Positions 28,927 to 41,200 of a stretch of DNA of 64,000 nt are shown piece after piece. The stretch is from Closterium sp. NIES-65 (Eukaryota > Streptophyta > Zygnematophyceae > Desmidiales > Closteriaceae). The notes beneath the pieces are model-generated. The model made no database searches. It worked only from the letters and a program-made list of their open reading frames with translations, and was not told where the DNA came from. The stretch is from assembly GCA_948144175.1 (NCBI GenBank), contig CANXME010000033.1, positions 1 to 64,000 on the forward strand. Reading direction: 5' to 3'. Numbering within the stretch: the first letter of the stretch is position 1; each line of letters begins with the position of its first letter. A program made the translations under genes and the position numbers.

Positions 28927-31900
28927 ATGACCAGCGCAGCCCCTTCAGCAATGGCTTCCCGCGTCGTGGGGTCTCCAAGCCCGCTTCTTGACCGTGCCGC
29001 CTCCAGCTCGTCATCGTTTCTCAGCGGACGGCCTCCTCTGTCTTCTTCCGGTACCAACTTCTTTCGCGGGACAACTTCCCGGGCGCGTGGCGGACTTTCC
29101 TCGAAAGATCGGGTTTCATCTTCTTCAACCATCAGTAAAAAAACCGGACCGCGAGTCAAGGCCAGACTCGCCCTTGCACCTGCTCTTAGAAGCGCGGATA
29201 TATGGCCTCAGCACCCTTGCGGCTCGGTCTTGGTGATTAAGGCTCCACCAGCACTGCGGTCGATTAAGCGCTTAATCTCCGCCGTCTCTGCGCGCCCCGC
29301 GGCTTCCCGGACCAACTCTGCGGAGACTTCTGCGGGCGGAAGCGAGGATATTCCGGCAGAATCGAAGCTTCTCTCTCAGCAAGACGACGAAGCGCAATCG
29401 GCACCTGTCCCCGCGATCGTACTTCCGCAACTGCCGTCTCGGTTCGCTTTGCCTACTCCTCGTCTGAATCGTCGCGCTCTGCTTGGCATCGGCGCCGCCG
29501 CACTCGGCGCCGCAGCCGCCGCCGAGCTGGGGTTGGTCAACGCGGCGGCGGCGGAAGCGGGGAAAGAGAAGTCGCCGTTGTGGTTCCTCGGCAACGCTAA
29601 CGGCGCCGGGGTGAGCGTGGATGGCGGCGCGAAGGCCGCGGCAGCGCCGAAGGGCCCCGAGTCGCGTGTGTACGACGCAACGGCGGTCGGAGAGCCGGCG
29701 CTGCTGGGGGATAAGGAGGGCGTGTGGCAGCGACTTTTGGCGGCTCGAGTGGTGTACCTAGGCGAAGCAGAGATGGTTCGCGACCCGACGGACAAGGTGA
29801 GGCTTGACGATGGAGGTATAGTCTTAATTCCGCCATTGTTTTTGTGTTTTGTCTACTTCCAACTAGTTTTCGGTATATCTTGACACATGCTGCCCCCATT
29901 TCTGCAACATACATATTAAGGCTTAATCGTTGAAGACCATGCTTCCCTCTAAGACGTTCTCTTTTCCTTTTTTCGCCTACCTCGCCTTAAATTATTCAGG
30001 TCGTGGCTCTGGAAATCGTAAGTCGGTTGAGAGACGAGTGCTTCAAGGCGGGGCGCCCCGTCACCCTCGCGCTCTCTGCGTTTCCGCGATCCACGCAGCC
30101 GCTTCTCGACAAATATCTCAACAAAAGGTGAGGCATCTTCTTGTACGCGCTGCACCGTTACTCTATTTCGAGATGTTATTTATTTCCCTGTATCTCGTAT
30201 TTCTGACCGCATCTTGTTTCTCTGCCAGGCTTTCTGAAGAGGACCTCCAGGTGGCAGTGAGCCATTGGTCCAAGGGTCGCTTCGAGGAGATGGTTCCGCT
30301 TTTGCAGTACTGCCGCGACTCGGGCGTCCGCCTCTTCGCGTGCGGCGTGCCTCCTAAGGTGAGCGGCGCGTCGTAGTCATTACAAGAACCTCGGCACATC
30401 GTTAATTGTTTAGGCCTCACTTCTTCGCTCCCTCGCTCCCTTTTCTTCTTCACCTCGAAGACTTGACTTAACATTTTCTCGACCCCGCCCTCCGCTCCTT
30501 CTCCCCCGCGCGCCCCTTTCCGCGTCAGATTCTGCGCTCGGTGCAGGCAGGCGGAGTGCAAGCCCTCGCGCCCATCGACCGCCAGCGCTACGCCCCTCCC
30601 CTCGGCGGCTTCCCCGCGCCTTCGCCCTCCGCATCAACCGACCAACCGCTTACCAGCTCCGCGGCGGCATCCGCGACGGCGGGGCTGTGGGGGCTGGAGC
30701 CAGCGGCGGTGGCGGCGGAGGTGTACTCGCGGGAAGCCGTTTCGCGAGCGTCGCTGCCTTTCGGCCCGGGGCCGTACTGGTTCGCGCAGGCGCGCGTGGT
30801 GGAGCAGCACGCCGTGGCGCGCAGCATCGATCAGGCCATGGCGGACGGCGGAATCGTCGGGCTGCTCGTCGTCCTCACGGGCGCGTCGCAAGTGCGCTAC
30901 GGAGCGCAGGGGTCCGGAGTCCCTGCCCGGATCAACAACGGGCAACTGAAAATTTCTGCTGGGTCGCAACGAGTGGTCCTTCTCAACCCCGAGCGCCAGC
31001 GCAGCCGGGGAGACGGTGAACTGCCCGAAGCCGATTTTTTCTGGTACTCGGGCAGCCGCATGTGCACGCAAAACTGTTATGACAGGGCGGAAATCGCGCG
31101 CGTGATGGGCGCAGCGGGGAGAACCTTCGACAACCTACCGCAGGACCTACAAACGGGGATAGAACGCGGATTAATCTCTCCGGACACGCTCCAGTCGTTC
31201 TTCGAGTTAGAAAGCCACCCGCTAGTCGCGGAGGCGACGAAGCGCTTCCAGGGGCTGCGGGAGCGCGTGTACGCCGACCCGCGGTTCCTCCAACGGATAG
31301 TAACTGAGGAGGCGATCAGCGTCACGACGGCGCTGCTGGCGCAGTGGGAGAAGCGGCGCGATCGATTCTGGTCGGAGATCGAATACGTCGCGACGGACGT
31401 GCTGCGCGGCGTGATCGTGAATTTCTTCACCGTCTGGTTACCCGCTCCCACGCTCTCGTTCCCCGCCGCCTCTGCCGCCTCTTCAATCGCGGGCTCCGCA
31501 GCAGCAGGAGCGGCTGGCGCAGCGGGGGCGGTGCAAGGGCCGGTGCAGCAGCTGGTGTCAGGTGTGGGTGCGTGGGCTGCGACGCTGCCGAAGAACGCGT
31601 TTCAGAGGGCGACGCAGCCCGGGCAAGACTGGGGGCTGCAGCAGCGGCTCGCGTCCATCCTCTTTACAAGCGGGAAGCTGTTCACTGTAGGGTTCTCGGC
31701 GAGTGTTGGCACTGTAGCGCTGAATAATTTGTTCATGGAGGTGAAGAACCGCCTGGGAGAGTTGTCTGCTGCTGGCGGCGCTGCTTCTGCTGCCGCTGCC
31801 GCTGCCGCTGGTGCTGCTGCTAACGCGCCTGCTGCAACGAAGCGGTCCCCTGTGCTGAAGACTGCTGCAGTGTATGGCGGGTTCCTTGCCACGTCAGCGA

Positions 31901-33309
31901 ATCTCCGGTACCAGGTGATAGGCGGGGTAGTGGAGCACTGGATCGCGGATTACTACCTAGCAGCCAACCCCATGGCAGGAGCAGCGCTTTCCATGATTGC
32001 GCGTACTCTCAACTCCTACTGGGGAACCTCCCAGTGGGTTGATCTTGCCCGCTTCGCCGGCCTCCAAACCTCCACCGCCCAGTCCTCTGCTCCTGCTTTG
32101 CCAGCTGAATCAGCGGCAGAAGCGGCAGCGGCGGCGGCAGCAGCAGCAGCGGCAGAAGCGGCGGAAGCATCAGCAGTGGCGGCTGCGGCTTTGGAGCAGG
32201 CGTATTCGGCCTCTCCCTCGGGGTTTTCTGGGTTGACTCCGATCCCTGTGCTGGTCCATGATCCGCGCTATGCTGCTGCTAGTGCCGGCGTGCCTGCGTT
32301 TGAGGCCTGGCAGTATGCTGCTCCTGCCGCCGCTGCTGCAGAGGCAGCTGCTGACAGGGCAGTGGCAGCAGAAAGGGTGGCTGCAGCAGCAGCAGCAGCG
32401 GCAGCGGAAGCAGCAGAAGCAGAAGCAGAAGCAGCAGCAACAGAGAAAGCAGTGGCAGCAGAAGCTGCAGCTGCGGACTCAGAATCCCTAGCAACAGCGA
32501 ACTCAGATTATCTCCTGTTGGGAATCCCGGCGCTCCCTGAGCAGATATCCTCATTCTCAGTCTCTGAATCAGGTGAATCTCTGCCTCCTGCCGCTCAAGA
32601 GCCTGCACCACCTACCACCAGGACCCTCCCTGGAACACCCAACGGATTTGAGGGAACGGATTCTGCAGCAGCTGTTACAGAGGCTCTTTTTGAACTGCTC
32701 CGGGAATCAGACGAATCAGAGGCTGCGGCCGTTGACCGCCTGATGACCACTGCTCCCGATTCCCCGCTTCCTCTCGCGGCTATTGGGCTTGAAATCACGG
32801 AGTCTGAGAGGAGTGAGCGTGGTGGTGCTTGGGCGATATCGGATGAGGAAATTATCTTGGAAGCCGCAGAGCTGTCAGTCCCCTCCTCTCCCCCCATGGG
32901 ATCTGTGATCTCGCTTGAGCATGTGTCAAGGGTAGGGGATGTGGAGCTGCTTCCTTCTCTGGATTCCTCCATCCCTCTTGATTCTCTGTCTACTCTTGAT
33001 TCACATCCCTGCCTTGACTCCCTTCCTACTCTCGACTCGCTTCCTTCTCTTGATTCTCTTGCCTCTGGTGATTCTTTAGAAGTGCCTGCAGTGGTGCCTG
33101 CAGTGGTGCCTGCAGTGGTGCCTGGTGATGGCCCTGCTGTGACAGTGCTGGGTGAAGAATCACCCAATGCAGTGGCAGTGGCAGTGCCAGCAGCAACAGC
33201 AGCAGCACCACCAGCAGCAGGTTCAGGTTCAGGTTCAGGTTCAGGTGCAGGTTCAGGTTCGAGAGCTGACGAGCAGTTTTCTTCACCGCGGGATGCGGTG
33301 TGTGCGTGA
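28927..33309 (+). CDS. RER5/6: RETICULATA-RELATED 5/6-type plastid protein (ChaN-like DUF399 plus DUF3411)
   Basis: Four exons, 28927-29796, 30000-30127, 30229-30358 and 30529-33309, are in phase and give 1302 aa. Arabidopsis RER5 and RER6 combine a ChaN-like (DUF399) region with DUF3411 and act in the chloroplast envelope. The N-terminus ([19 protein letters not shown]) is a transit-peptide type, and [19 protein letters not shown] near residue 180 may be a second, thylakoid-type signal. ChaN-like segments run from about 262 to 530: [44 protein letters not shown] and [17 protein letters not shown]3411 runs from about 560 to 890 with several membrane segments ([38 protein letters not shown]). 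The last about 400 residues are an unusual Ala/Glu-rich, coiled-coil-like tail with [16 protein letters not shown] and [15 protein letters not shown] repeats. Confidence 0.9.
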
Positions 33310-34545
33310 AAATGCGGCGGGGGTGAGCAGGCTGAGAGATGATAACGGCACTCGGTGGAATCCATGGTAAACGAATGTCTCAGTCGCAGCAGAAGCAGCG
33401 GCTGGGATGGATATGCGTTGGCTGACAGGCAGCAGCAGGACCTGATTGGAGCGATGGAAGAAAAAGGGTCAGTTGAAGCCTGAAGCAGCGGAACAGGAAT
33501 TTGTGGAGGGGCAGAAGAACGCACAAGTCGTATTGCGGCGGCTGTGTTGGTGGTTTCAGCAGCAGAAGCTGCTGAGGGTGCAGTTGCATGGGCAATGCAG
33601 GCAAGGGAAGCATGAAGCTGAAGCAGAGCAGCAGGGCAGGTGGGACCCGCAGTGCAGTGCGCAATGGTCTACGGAGTCTATGGCTGTGTTAATAATAAGG
33701 GATGGAGGCCCAGGTTTGGAGACAGCTGGCCTTGGGATCTCAAAACCCCCAAGAATTCAAGCTAGAGGCGCAAATTTAGGAGGAAGGAGGGGAGGGGCTG
33801 GGGTGATGAGGGTTTCTGGGTGTTGTTGAGTTGCAGGTTTTGGTTGGGTTAGTTAGTATTCTGTATCTTTTCTAGGCTTGCCTATCATGAACACCGAGTG
33901 TGAAAGATGGGCCTGATTTCAAATTCCTTGTTGGTACGGTAGTTTCAGCAAAATCTGCAGATTGCTCAAGTAATTAGCAGCATCTGTACCGTACGAGCAC
34001 AACCTGTAATTAATATTGGTACAGCTATGGTAATAACAGAGCAGCAAATAATGTGGTTTGACGATGCTATCTGATGTGATACAATATTTTTTTATCACGA
34101 CCATAAACTCGGGAAAATCAGAATATTGGGAATACATCACATTCAATAGATTGAGAGCTGCGTAGATATGAAATATGTAGCCTACGAAACATGAAAATAC
34201 AAATCGAAGCGCACCAGATTTCAGCCCACCGCATCGCAGCTCACCACGGGAATGATGAGGCAAGTCCATCAGTATCACATCCCACTAAATTCCGAGGGGA
34301 TTAAAATTTGTTGAGGGGCTGCCTTTGGGAAGTTAGCAAAAGGTCATCGTGCTTTTAGGTACCCGTACCTCAGTGCAGCTAGGACAGACAAATAAAGTAA
34401 ATGGATAACGAAAGAACCGTAGCGTACATAACAATACAACGAGCTAGATTACCAGCCCACCAAAACCCAGCCCACCAAATCGCAGCCCACCAAGGGAACG
34501 GAGGAGCATGTCAATCAAGATTACACCACCGGCTAGAGTGCGAAT
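33310..34545. other. Convergent 3' region, no gene
   Basis: 3' UTRs of the RER5/6-type gene (plus) and the Root-cap-domain gene (minus). CAGCAG-rich at 33380-33640, then AT-rich. CAGCCCACCAAATCGCAGCCCACC-type direct repeats appear near 34460-34495, with a related copy near 34222-34245. Confidence 0.5.
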
Positions 34546-35994
34546 TTAGTTGAGGGGCTCCATGGGAAAGTCCTCGACGGGGCTCAGCTGCTTGGCGCGG
34601 TGGTACTCCGTTTGCGCGCAGTCCACGGACAGCACGGAGCTCGACTCGTACAGCCGGGGAGTGCCGTCCAGGAACCCAGCGCCCTCCGCGCTGTCAGCCG
34701 ACACCGGACGGTGCAGGTTCGCGATCAGGCGCTGGAAGTCGGCGGCGCGAGCCGCGTGGTCGGGGCGGTAGGTTTGACCGAGCACGCCGTGCACGTCGTC
34801 GGTGTGCTCCAGCTCCACAATCCCCACGTTGATGTGCGCCTCGGCCTCGCTGGGCGTCTGCAGCTTGGGGTTGGCCACGCGCAGGCGCAGGTCGAGCGCC
34901 ACGAGCCCGTCGATGGTGAGCGTGTAGTAGTCCACGTCATACGGGCCCTCCTTCTCCAGCGCCGCGAATCGCAGAGTCAGCCCGCCCTCGGTCGTCACCT
35001 CGTCGCCCACGTGCATCCTCGGGATCTCCTCGCCGTCGATCTCGATCGTCTTCATGAACCCATCACCACGCTCCTGCTGCTTGCCGGAGCGCGCCGCGAG
35101 CCGCACCTTGTGGTCGGCGCCGTTGGCGAACCACACGATGCCCAGCTCCTTAATCCACGTGTGCACGGCCTTGCCGTCCACAACGAGCGCCGCGTTCTCC
35201 GTGTCGTCCGAGTAGTACCCGCGCAGCAGCATGTTCACGTGCAGGTCCTTGTCCGTCAGCAGGCAGAACGCCTTGTCGGGGCGCCCGTTGAAGTCGAAGT
35301 GCGTGCCGTACGCGCCCACCAGATGCGGGTCGTTCACCACGTTTGCCGCGGGGTTGCACTCGCCGCCCGTGCGCACCTGCAGATGAACCGGCTTCGAGTC
35401 CGTCGCGTACTGCGCCGTCATGTCGCCGCACGAGTAGTCGATGTTGTCGTGCACCAGGTAGCACGCGCCCTCCGTCTTCTTGCCGTCGATCGTGATGTCA
35501 GGGATGTACTGCCAGTACGTGCAGCTGCTGTACCCCGCGCACGTGTTGCAGCACGTCTGCGGGGACGCCTTCTTCAGCGTCAGCGGGTTGCCCTTCACGT
35601 ACACCTCCACGCCCAGCTTGTTCTTCAGCAGGTTCGACGTCTTCCACTTGGCGGCGATGCCGCCCTTGCTGCAGTTGGCGGGCGTGCACGCGCCCTCCCC
35701 GGGTTTGCCCAGGTCCTTGTGGCACTTCATTTTGTTCCATCCCGCAACCTTCACGTCCACCATCAGCATACTGTCCGTGCTCGGGCTCACGATCGTCGTT
35801 CCCTCGAACTTGTCAAGCCCGCCGGCGGCCGCCGCCTTCTCGATGCCAGGAGGGACCTCGGTTGCCACGCCATTCTCGCCCTTGGCCTTGTCCAGGCTGA
35901 CCGCAGGGTTGTTGGGTCCAGTCACGACGGTTTGTCCTGCGGACGCCACCGCCAGCAGCACGGCGAACGTTGCGACGAAAAGTAGACGCGCCAT
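34546..35994 (-). CDS. Secreted Root-cap-domain protein
   Basis: A single-exon gene of 482 aa. The N-terminus MARLLFVATFAVLLAVASAG is a clear signal peptide, so the product should be secreted or cell-wall located. A cysteine-rich part follows (about residues 100-215: TCCNTCAGYSSCTYWQY, GACYLVHDNIDYSCG). Then comes the Root-cap / von-Willebrand-D-like domain (about 240-440): NDPHLVGAYGTHFDFNGRPD, KAFCLLTDKDLHVNMLLRGY, VHTWIKELGIVWFA, ADHKVRLAARSGKQQERGDG, AHINVG and VHGVLGQTYRPD. These match, in order, the plant Root_cap family, whose land-plant members include proteins secreted at the root cap; the biochemical role is not established. The high-GC reading frame also opens a 461-codon frame on the other strand, which is a shadow. 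Confidence 0.93.
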   Translation of the reverse strand: MARLLFVATFAVLLAVASAGQTVVTGPNNPAVSLDKAKGENGVATEVPPGIEKAAAAGGLDKFEGTTIVSPSTDSMLMVDVKVAGWNKMKCHKDLGKPGEGACTPANCSKGGIAAKWKTSNLLKNKLGVEVYVKGNPLTLKKASPQTCCNTCAGYSSCTYWQYIPDITIDGKKTEGACYLVHDNIDYSCGDMTAQYATDSKPVHLQVRTGGECNPAANVVNDPHLVGAYGTHFDFNGRPDKAFCLLTDKDLHVNMLLRGYYSDDTENAALVVDGKAVHTWIKELGIVWFANGADHKVRLAARSGKQQERGDGFMKTIEIDGEEIPRMHVGDEVTTEGGLTLRFAALEKEGPYDVDYYTLTIDGLVALDLRLRVANPKLQTPSEAEAHINVGIVELEHTDDVHGVLGQTYRPDHAARAADFQRLIANLHRPVSADSAEGAGFLDGTPRLYESSSVLSVDCAQTEYHRAKQLSPVEDFPMEPLN

Positions 35995-37072
35995 GGGCTA
36001 AACTCTTCTGCTGAATCTGGTGATTAAGGATTCTACTATACTTAGTCAAATCGACAATACTGCGCAGGAGCGTATTTGGCTTCTATGCTGCCAGAGAAAT
36101 GGAGAAGCCCCGCGCCTTGGGTCACCTCTGAAACTGATTAATACTGTTATGCTGTACTGCTAAATGAGTTGGATCTTTATGATCCTCGGTGCTGTTTTAT
36201 TTGCTACCACCCCATGCCCAGGCACGGCTGAAAGCGAGGGTTTGGTTTGAGGTTTGTTGCGAGCCGCGACAACATGTACAAACCGAATCGTGCTCAACCT
36301 GGTAAGGTTCAGGTCAGGAGAAAAGTAACTACAGTGTGTGTACTGTGTCTGCATTCAGTTCGACCTGCGACAGAGGCGTCCCTACCAGTCTGAAGCTAAC
36401 CAGGTTTCTACTCAGGCAGCGTTTTCTACTTTTGCTGTTTTTCGGATCGCAGATTCAGGTGTCTGTGCCGCGGTCAATCTAACCTGCCCACACACACTTG
36501 GTGAGTTGTTTTGCTTCGCTTCCTTTCGCCTTCCTCACTCGCATCCCTTCCTCTCAAACCATCCTCAAATCATCCGCACCGTGCTCAACCCAATTGGGCC
36601 ATTTTCTGGCTTATTGTGACAAGACTCTACAAGGAGTCTCCAATGCAGTCGTCATAGGTCGTCACAATCATTAAATTTAGAGACTTAATTCTAAATTATT
36701 CATGTCGCATAATTTGCCCGAATCCAGAGCAGATTTGTGTTTTCGATGTAACCAGCATGGTTACCACCCAACACTCCATCTCTCCAAGTCGACTCTCTCT
36801 CGCAACCCAGCGCTGCCTTTGGTGCCTAGGGACGCGTCACCTGAACGCCAATCCTGCGATTGATCCTACGTAGGATCGTTTTTTTTTCGTGGCTCCAAAA
36901 ACGTCTAGATGTTTTGAATGCAATATGCGGGTTTTTAGTGCGGTCAAATATCGGTTTTTGCACGATCGAGCCGGAGGGGACGCGTCCTTAGGGTTTCGAG
37001 GCTGGCAACCAGGGCCTATTTTATCAGGGTAAAATACCCTTTTTGCCCTGACGGTAGGCCGGTTTTTCCCAG
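35995..37072. other. Intergenic region upstream of the Root-cap-domain gene, up to copia-1
   Basis: No gene is recognised. It should include the Root-cap gene promoter just right of 35994. A 16-bp palindrome, GATCCTACGTAGGATC, lies at about 36862-36877. Confidence 0.45.
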
Positions 37073-37077
37073 TCACC

Positions 37078-37194
37078 TGTCAAATGTTGTAGCCTCTAGT
37101 GGGTCATGCTATATGGGGTACAAACAGTTAGGGTTAGCCATTTGTACCCCAACCCAATCAATCCAATTCATTCCGCTGTGTTTAGTTTCTGAGA
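37078..37194 (+). repeat. copia-1 5' LTR
   Basis: Starts TGTCAAATG and ends TTTCTGAGA; 117 bp. It is matched by the 3' LTR and immediately followed by a primer-binding-like sequence. Confidence 0.92.
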
Positions 37195-37256
37195 TGGTAT
37201 TAGCAGTAGGTTCGCCGTTCCTACGCATCACCTAGCCGTCGTCGTTCCTAGACTTA

Positions 37257-37718
37257 GGGTACATTCCTGTGTGGACATTTGTGTCTCAATCCTTTAGTGA
37301 CACGTAAAAACACCATAAAACGTAGTATGTCGCAAACGGAATCGCCTTTTAGCGACCATTACTGTATTTTTCATTGGTCAGCGTGAAACGCGCTGATGTC
37401 GCGAACGAGTTGCAAATTGACTCGTCACTGGTAAAAAGTCGCACGCGTTCGAAATGTCAATGCACCTGAACACCCCCAAACGCCAATTTCGCGCGGGAAA
37501 CAAATCCCGCTCGTCTAAACCACACCCCAGCCATGCGTTTGAAGAAACGGGTGTACAGTCATTTCCGAAATCCAATAAAAAACGCACAACTGTACATTTC
37601 GCCTGGTCGCCTAGTGTCGCGATACATTAATTTTTTGTGACGCGAGGTTGACAAAATGTTTCGACGCGACTCGGGAAAAGGGGGATTGAGACATTTGTGT
37701 CCACATAGGAATGTACCC
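37257..37718. mobile_element. PIF/Harbinger (Tourist)-like MITE, 462 bp, inside the copia-1 leader
   Basis: Terminal inverted repeats of about 38 bp begin GGGTACATTCCT at both ends (the inner part is similar: TGTGGACA...TCTCAATCC). The element is flanked on both sides by TTA (37254-37256 and 37719-37721), the target duplication typical of PIF/Harbinger elements. No coding capacity. It must be younger than the copia-1 insertion. Confidence 0.88.
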
Positions 37719-37749
37719 TTACGCCGCCTCCTTCCTCCACGTGTGCCCT

Positions 37750-38250
37750 AAAACGCCTTAGCCCGCGCCTCGCCAACGCGCCACGCCATCGTGCCACGCC
37801 AGCGCACCGCGCTGCCCACTAGCGCACCACGCCACCCGCTCGTCGACCTGCAGCGCGTCCCGTCCGCTAGCGCACCGCGCCGCCCGCCCGTAGGCCCGCG
37901 CGTCGCGTCGCCCGTAGGCCCGTGCGTCACGCCACCCGTAGGCCCGCCTGTTGACCCGCCGTGCCGCCCGTAGGCCCGCGCATCGCGCCGCCCGTAGGCC
38001 CGCGCGTTGCGCCGCCCGTAGGCCCGCCCGTCGACCCGCCGTGCCGCCCGTAGGCCTGCGCGTCGCGCCGCTCATAGGCCCGCCCGTCGACCCGCCGTGC
38101 CGCCCGTAGGCCTGCGCGCCGCGCCGCCCGTCTGACGACCCGCCGCGCCGCCTGCCCGTCGACCTGCCGCGCCGCCCGCCAGCCAGCGCACTGTGCCGCC
38201 CGCCTGTCCACATGCTGCGCCACCTACCCGCCTGCATGCCTCCGCACGTG
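37750..38250. repeat. GC-rich degenerate repeat in the copia-1 leader
   Basis: Imperfect repetition of CGCGCCGCCCGTAGGCCCGC-like units with CGTCGACCCGCCGTGCC variants. Open frames here on both strands are products of the repeat. Confidence 0.8.
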
Positions 38251-41200
38251 CTCACACGTTAGTGACTGTCTCCCCCTCCCGCGGCTGGCAGCCACGATCT
38301 CTCAGTTTCGCCCCCTATGGCGAGCAAGAGGCCGACTACGAGCGCCAGCTCCTCGCTCGCGATGTGTGGGAGTCTCGTGACGCCGCTGCCTGCCTCGCCC
38401 TGACCGACCTTCTCCCGCCGACAGAGGCAGTCCACTTCGCTGAGGTCGAGTCTGCTGCAGATCTGTATAAGGCTATTGTTACTCGCTACTCCACTCCCTC
38501 CTCTGCTTCGCTCAGCCGCCTCCTCGTACCCTTTATCTACCCTGACCTCGCCTCCTTTGAAACTGTCTCTGACCTCGCTACCCACCTGCGCTCCCTTGAT
38601 GCTCGCTTTCGCGCTGCTTGCACTGAGGACCAGCTTGCCCTTGCCCCATCCCCTATGTGGCTCACTATTCACTGACTAGTCACTCGCCTCCCTCACCGCC
38701 TAGCCACAGCCCGCGACGCGCTTATTCTGAATCACCCCACTGAGCTTACCGTCGATCTTCTTGATACTGCTCTCTCGAAGATCGAGAGTAACCTCCTCAC
38801 TATTGCTTCTGCCTCTTCCGCGCCTCCTCCTCGTCTTTTTTAGGGGTGTGCGGTACCACAGTTTCCCACCTTCTCTGCCTCACTTGCCACTCCCACGTCT
38901 TCTACCTCTGAGGAGACGGCGACTGTTTCTGTCTCTGGCGGGCAAAAACGTGGCAAGGCTGGTAAGAGGGGCGGGAAGGGCGGCGGGGGTACTGGAGGTG
39001 GTGCGGGTAGTGGCGGTGGCGGTGGAGCAGGTGGTGGGAGTAGTGGTGGGGGTGGCTCGGGACCTGACGGCCCTCCTTTCGACGGTGGAGTTTTCACTGG
39101 TGGTGAGGGGTCCCAGCAGCAACAGCAGCCGACTCCTCAGCAGCTTACCATCGCCTGGACAGCAGCAGCGGCAGGGACATCAGCAGCAGCGACAGGGCCA
39201 GCAGCAGCGCCCGCCACAGCAGCAGCCTCACCAGTGGGGCCCTCCGCAGCAGTGGGGCCCTCCGCAGCAGTGGGGCCCTCAGCAGCAGTGGAGGTCTGCG
39301 GGTCCCCCGAGCACTGGGCGCAGTGGCGCCCCCTCTAGTCAGGGACCTCGCTCGGACGGCCGCGACGTTGGTCCCTGTGAGTACTGGATCCTTACGCGTC
39401 CTCGTCGGGACTCGTACTGTGGCCGCCCCGACCACTCTGCTGCACGCTGCTTCAGTCGTCTCGACGACCTCTACCGCTTGCACCACGGCCCCTCCGCTTC
39501 CCCGCCGCCACGCTAGGAGACAATTCTTGCTCGTGGTATTGCCGCTTTTGACATGACTATGGATGATGCTAGGTCATTTGCCATGTATGCTGATGTTGAC
39601 TATAGTGCTCCTGGAACTGTGTACTTGCCTGTACCTAGCTTAGGATCTTTGCTTGTTGCTAGAGTAGGTGCTAGTGTAGGATCTTGTTTAGCTACTAGTA
39701 CAGGTACTCCCTCGGCGGACGCCTCTCTCTCCTTCACACTGGACTCGGAGCGTCACACTGCTTCTTCCTCGACTGCACGACTCTCTCTCCGCTACCGGCA
39801 CCTGTCCCTGTAGCACTGGCCGATCCCTCTTCGGGACCGGTCATTGCGACTCACGCCACTACACTCCCGTGCCCAGCTGCTCCTTTCGGTTCCCTGACTG
39901 GCCTCCACGTTCCTACGTTCTCTAGGAACCTGGTTGGTGTGGGCACCCTGGCGAGACAGCACGTCGGGGTCTGGGTTGATCCTTCTGATGACACCGCGGT
40001 CTGTGTGGACGGTGACACGTACGCCCCCTTGGCCAGTTTTTGCTAGGAGCCAGGCTCCGGTCTGTACACCCTCCGCACCGACCCTCGTCAGGTTCCCCCG
40101 TCCCACCAGGTAGCCGGGTCCAGTCAAGTTGCTGTGTCAGGTGTAGTTGCCGCGTCGTGCTCGTGTCGGTCGCTTGCCCACCCCTCCCTCCTCTGACACC
40201 ACCGCCTTGGTCACCCTTCCCTCCCTCGTCTCCGCACTATGTCCAGTCAGCGTCTTGTCTTAGGCCTCCCCAGAGTCCTCCCGCCACTCCCGCCGCCCCC
40301 AGCTCCTCCGTGCGGTCCCTGTGTCCAGGGTCGGCTGCGCGCCACCCCTCACTCCTCCTCCCTTCGTCCGGCCACCGAGCCCTTCCAGACTCTCCACTTA
40401 GACGTCTGGGGCCCGCTCCCCGCCTTGGCCCTGCCCGTGAGAGTTTCTTTCTGGTGGTTGTTGACGACTACTCCTGGTACACCACCGTGTTCCCTTTGGC
40501 GAAGAAGTCCGACGTGACTTCTACGCTGATCCGGTGGCTCCTCGCCACCGAGGGCACTCGCGGTCGTCGTGTCAGTTGTCTTCACTCCGACCGTGGGGGT
40601 GAGTTTCGCTCCGGCATTCTCGCCATATTTTGTGCTGAGCAGGGCATCACCCAGTCCTGGACTCTTCCAGACTCTCCGCAGCAGAATGGGGTTGCTGAGC
40701 GCCGCTTAGGCCTGGTCATGGAGATCGCCCACACCTCCATGATCCACGCCCGCACGCCCCATTTTCTGTGGCCCTACGCGGCTCGGTACGCCGCTCACCG
40801 GCTGAACCTCTGGCCTCGCGTCTCTTGGCCGGGGGCTTCACCGACCAGTCTTTGGACAAGGTCCCCTGGTGTTGCGTCAAGGTTTAGTGTCTGGGGCTGC
40901 TTGGCTCTTGTCCGCGACACCTCTGCGGACAAGATCTCGCCTCGCGCTGTCCCCTGTGTCTTCCTTGGTTTCCCAGAGGGCTCCTCTGACTTGACCTTTT
41001 ACCACCCTCCCTCCCACTGGTTCTTTGACTCTCGTGACGTCCGCTTCGACGAGTCTGTCCCCTACTACGTCCGGTACCCCTGTCGAGGTCTCCCGGTTCC
41101 CCCCCCCTCCCCTCTTCCTGGCTCTAGCTCCTCCTCCTCCCGCCCCTACTCCTCCGGCACCCCCCCTGGTTCCCGCTCCGTCTGGTGTGTCCCACGCTAC

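Noticed and set aside
34600-35985. 461-codon plus-strand open frame
   Set aside because: It is the antisense shadow of the Root-cap-domain gene; the Arg/Val/His-rich translation has no family features, whereas the minus strand has a signal peptide and domain motifs.
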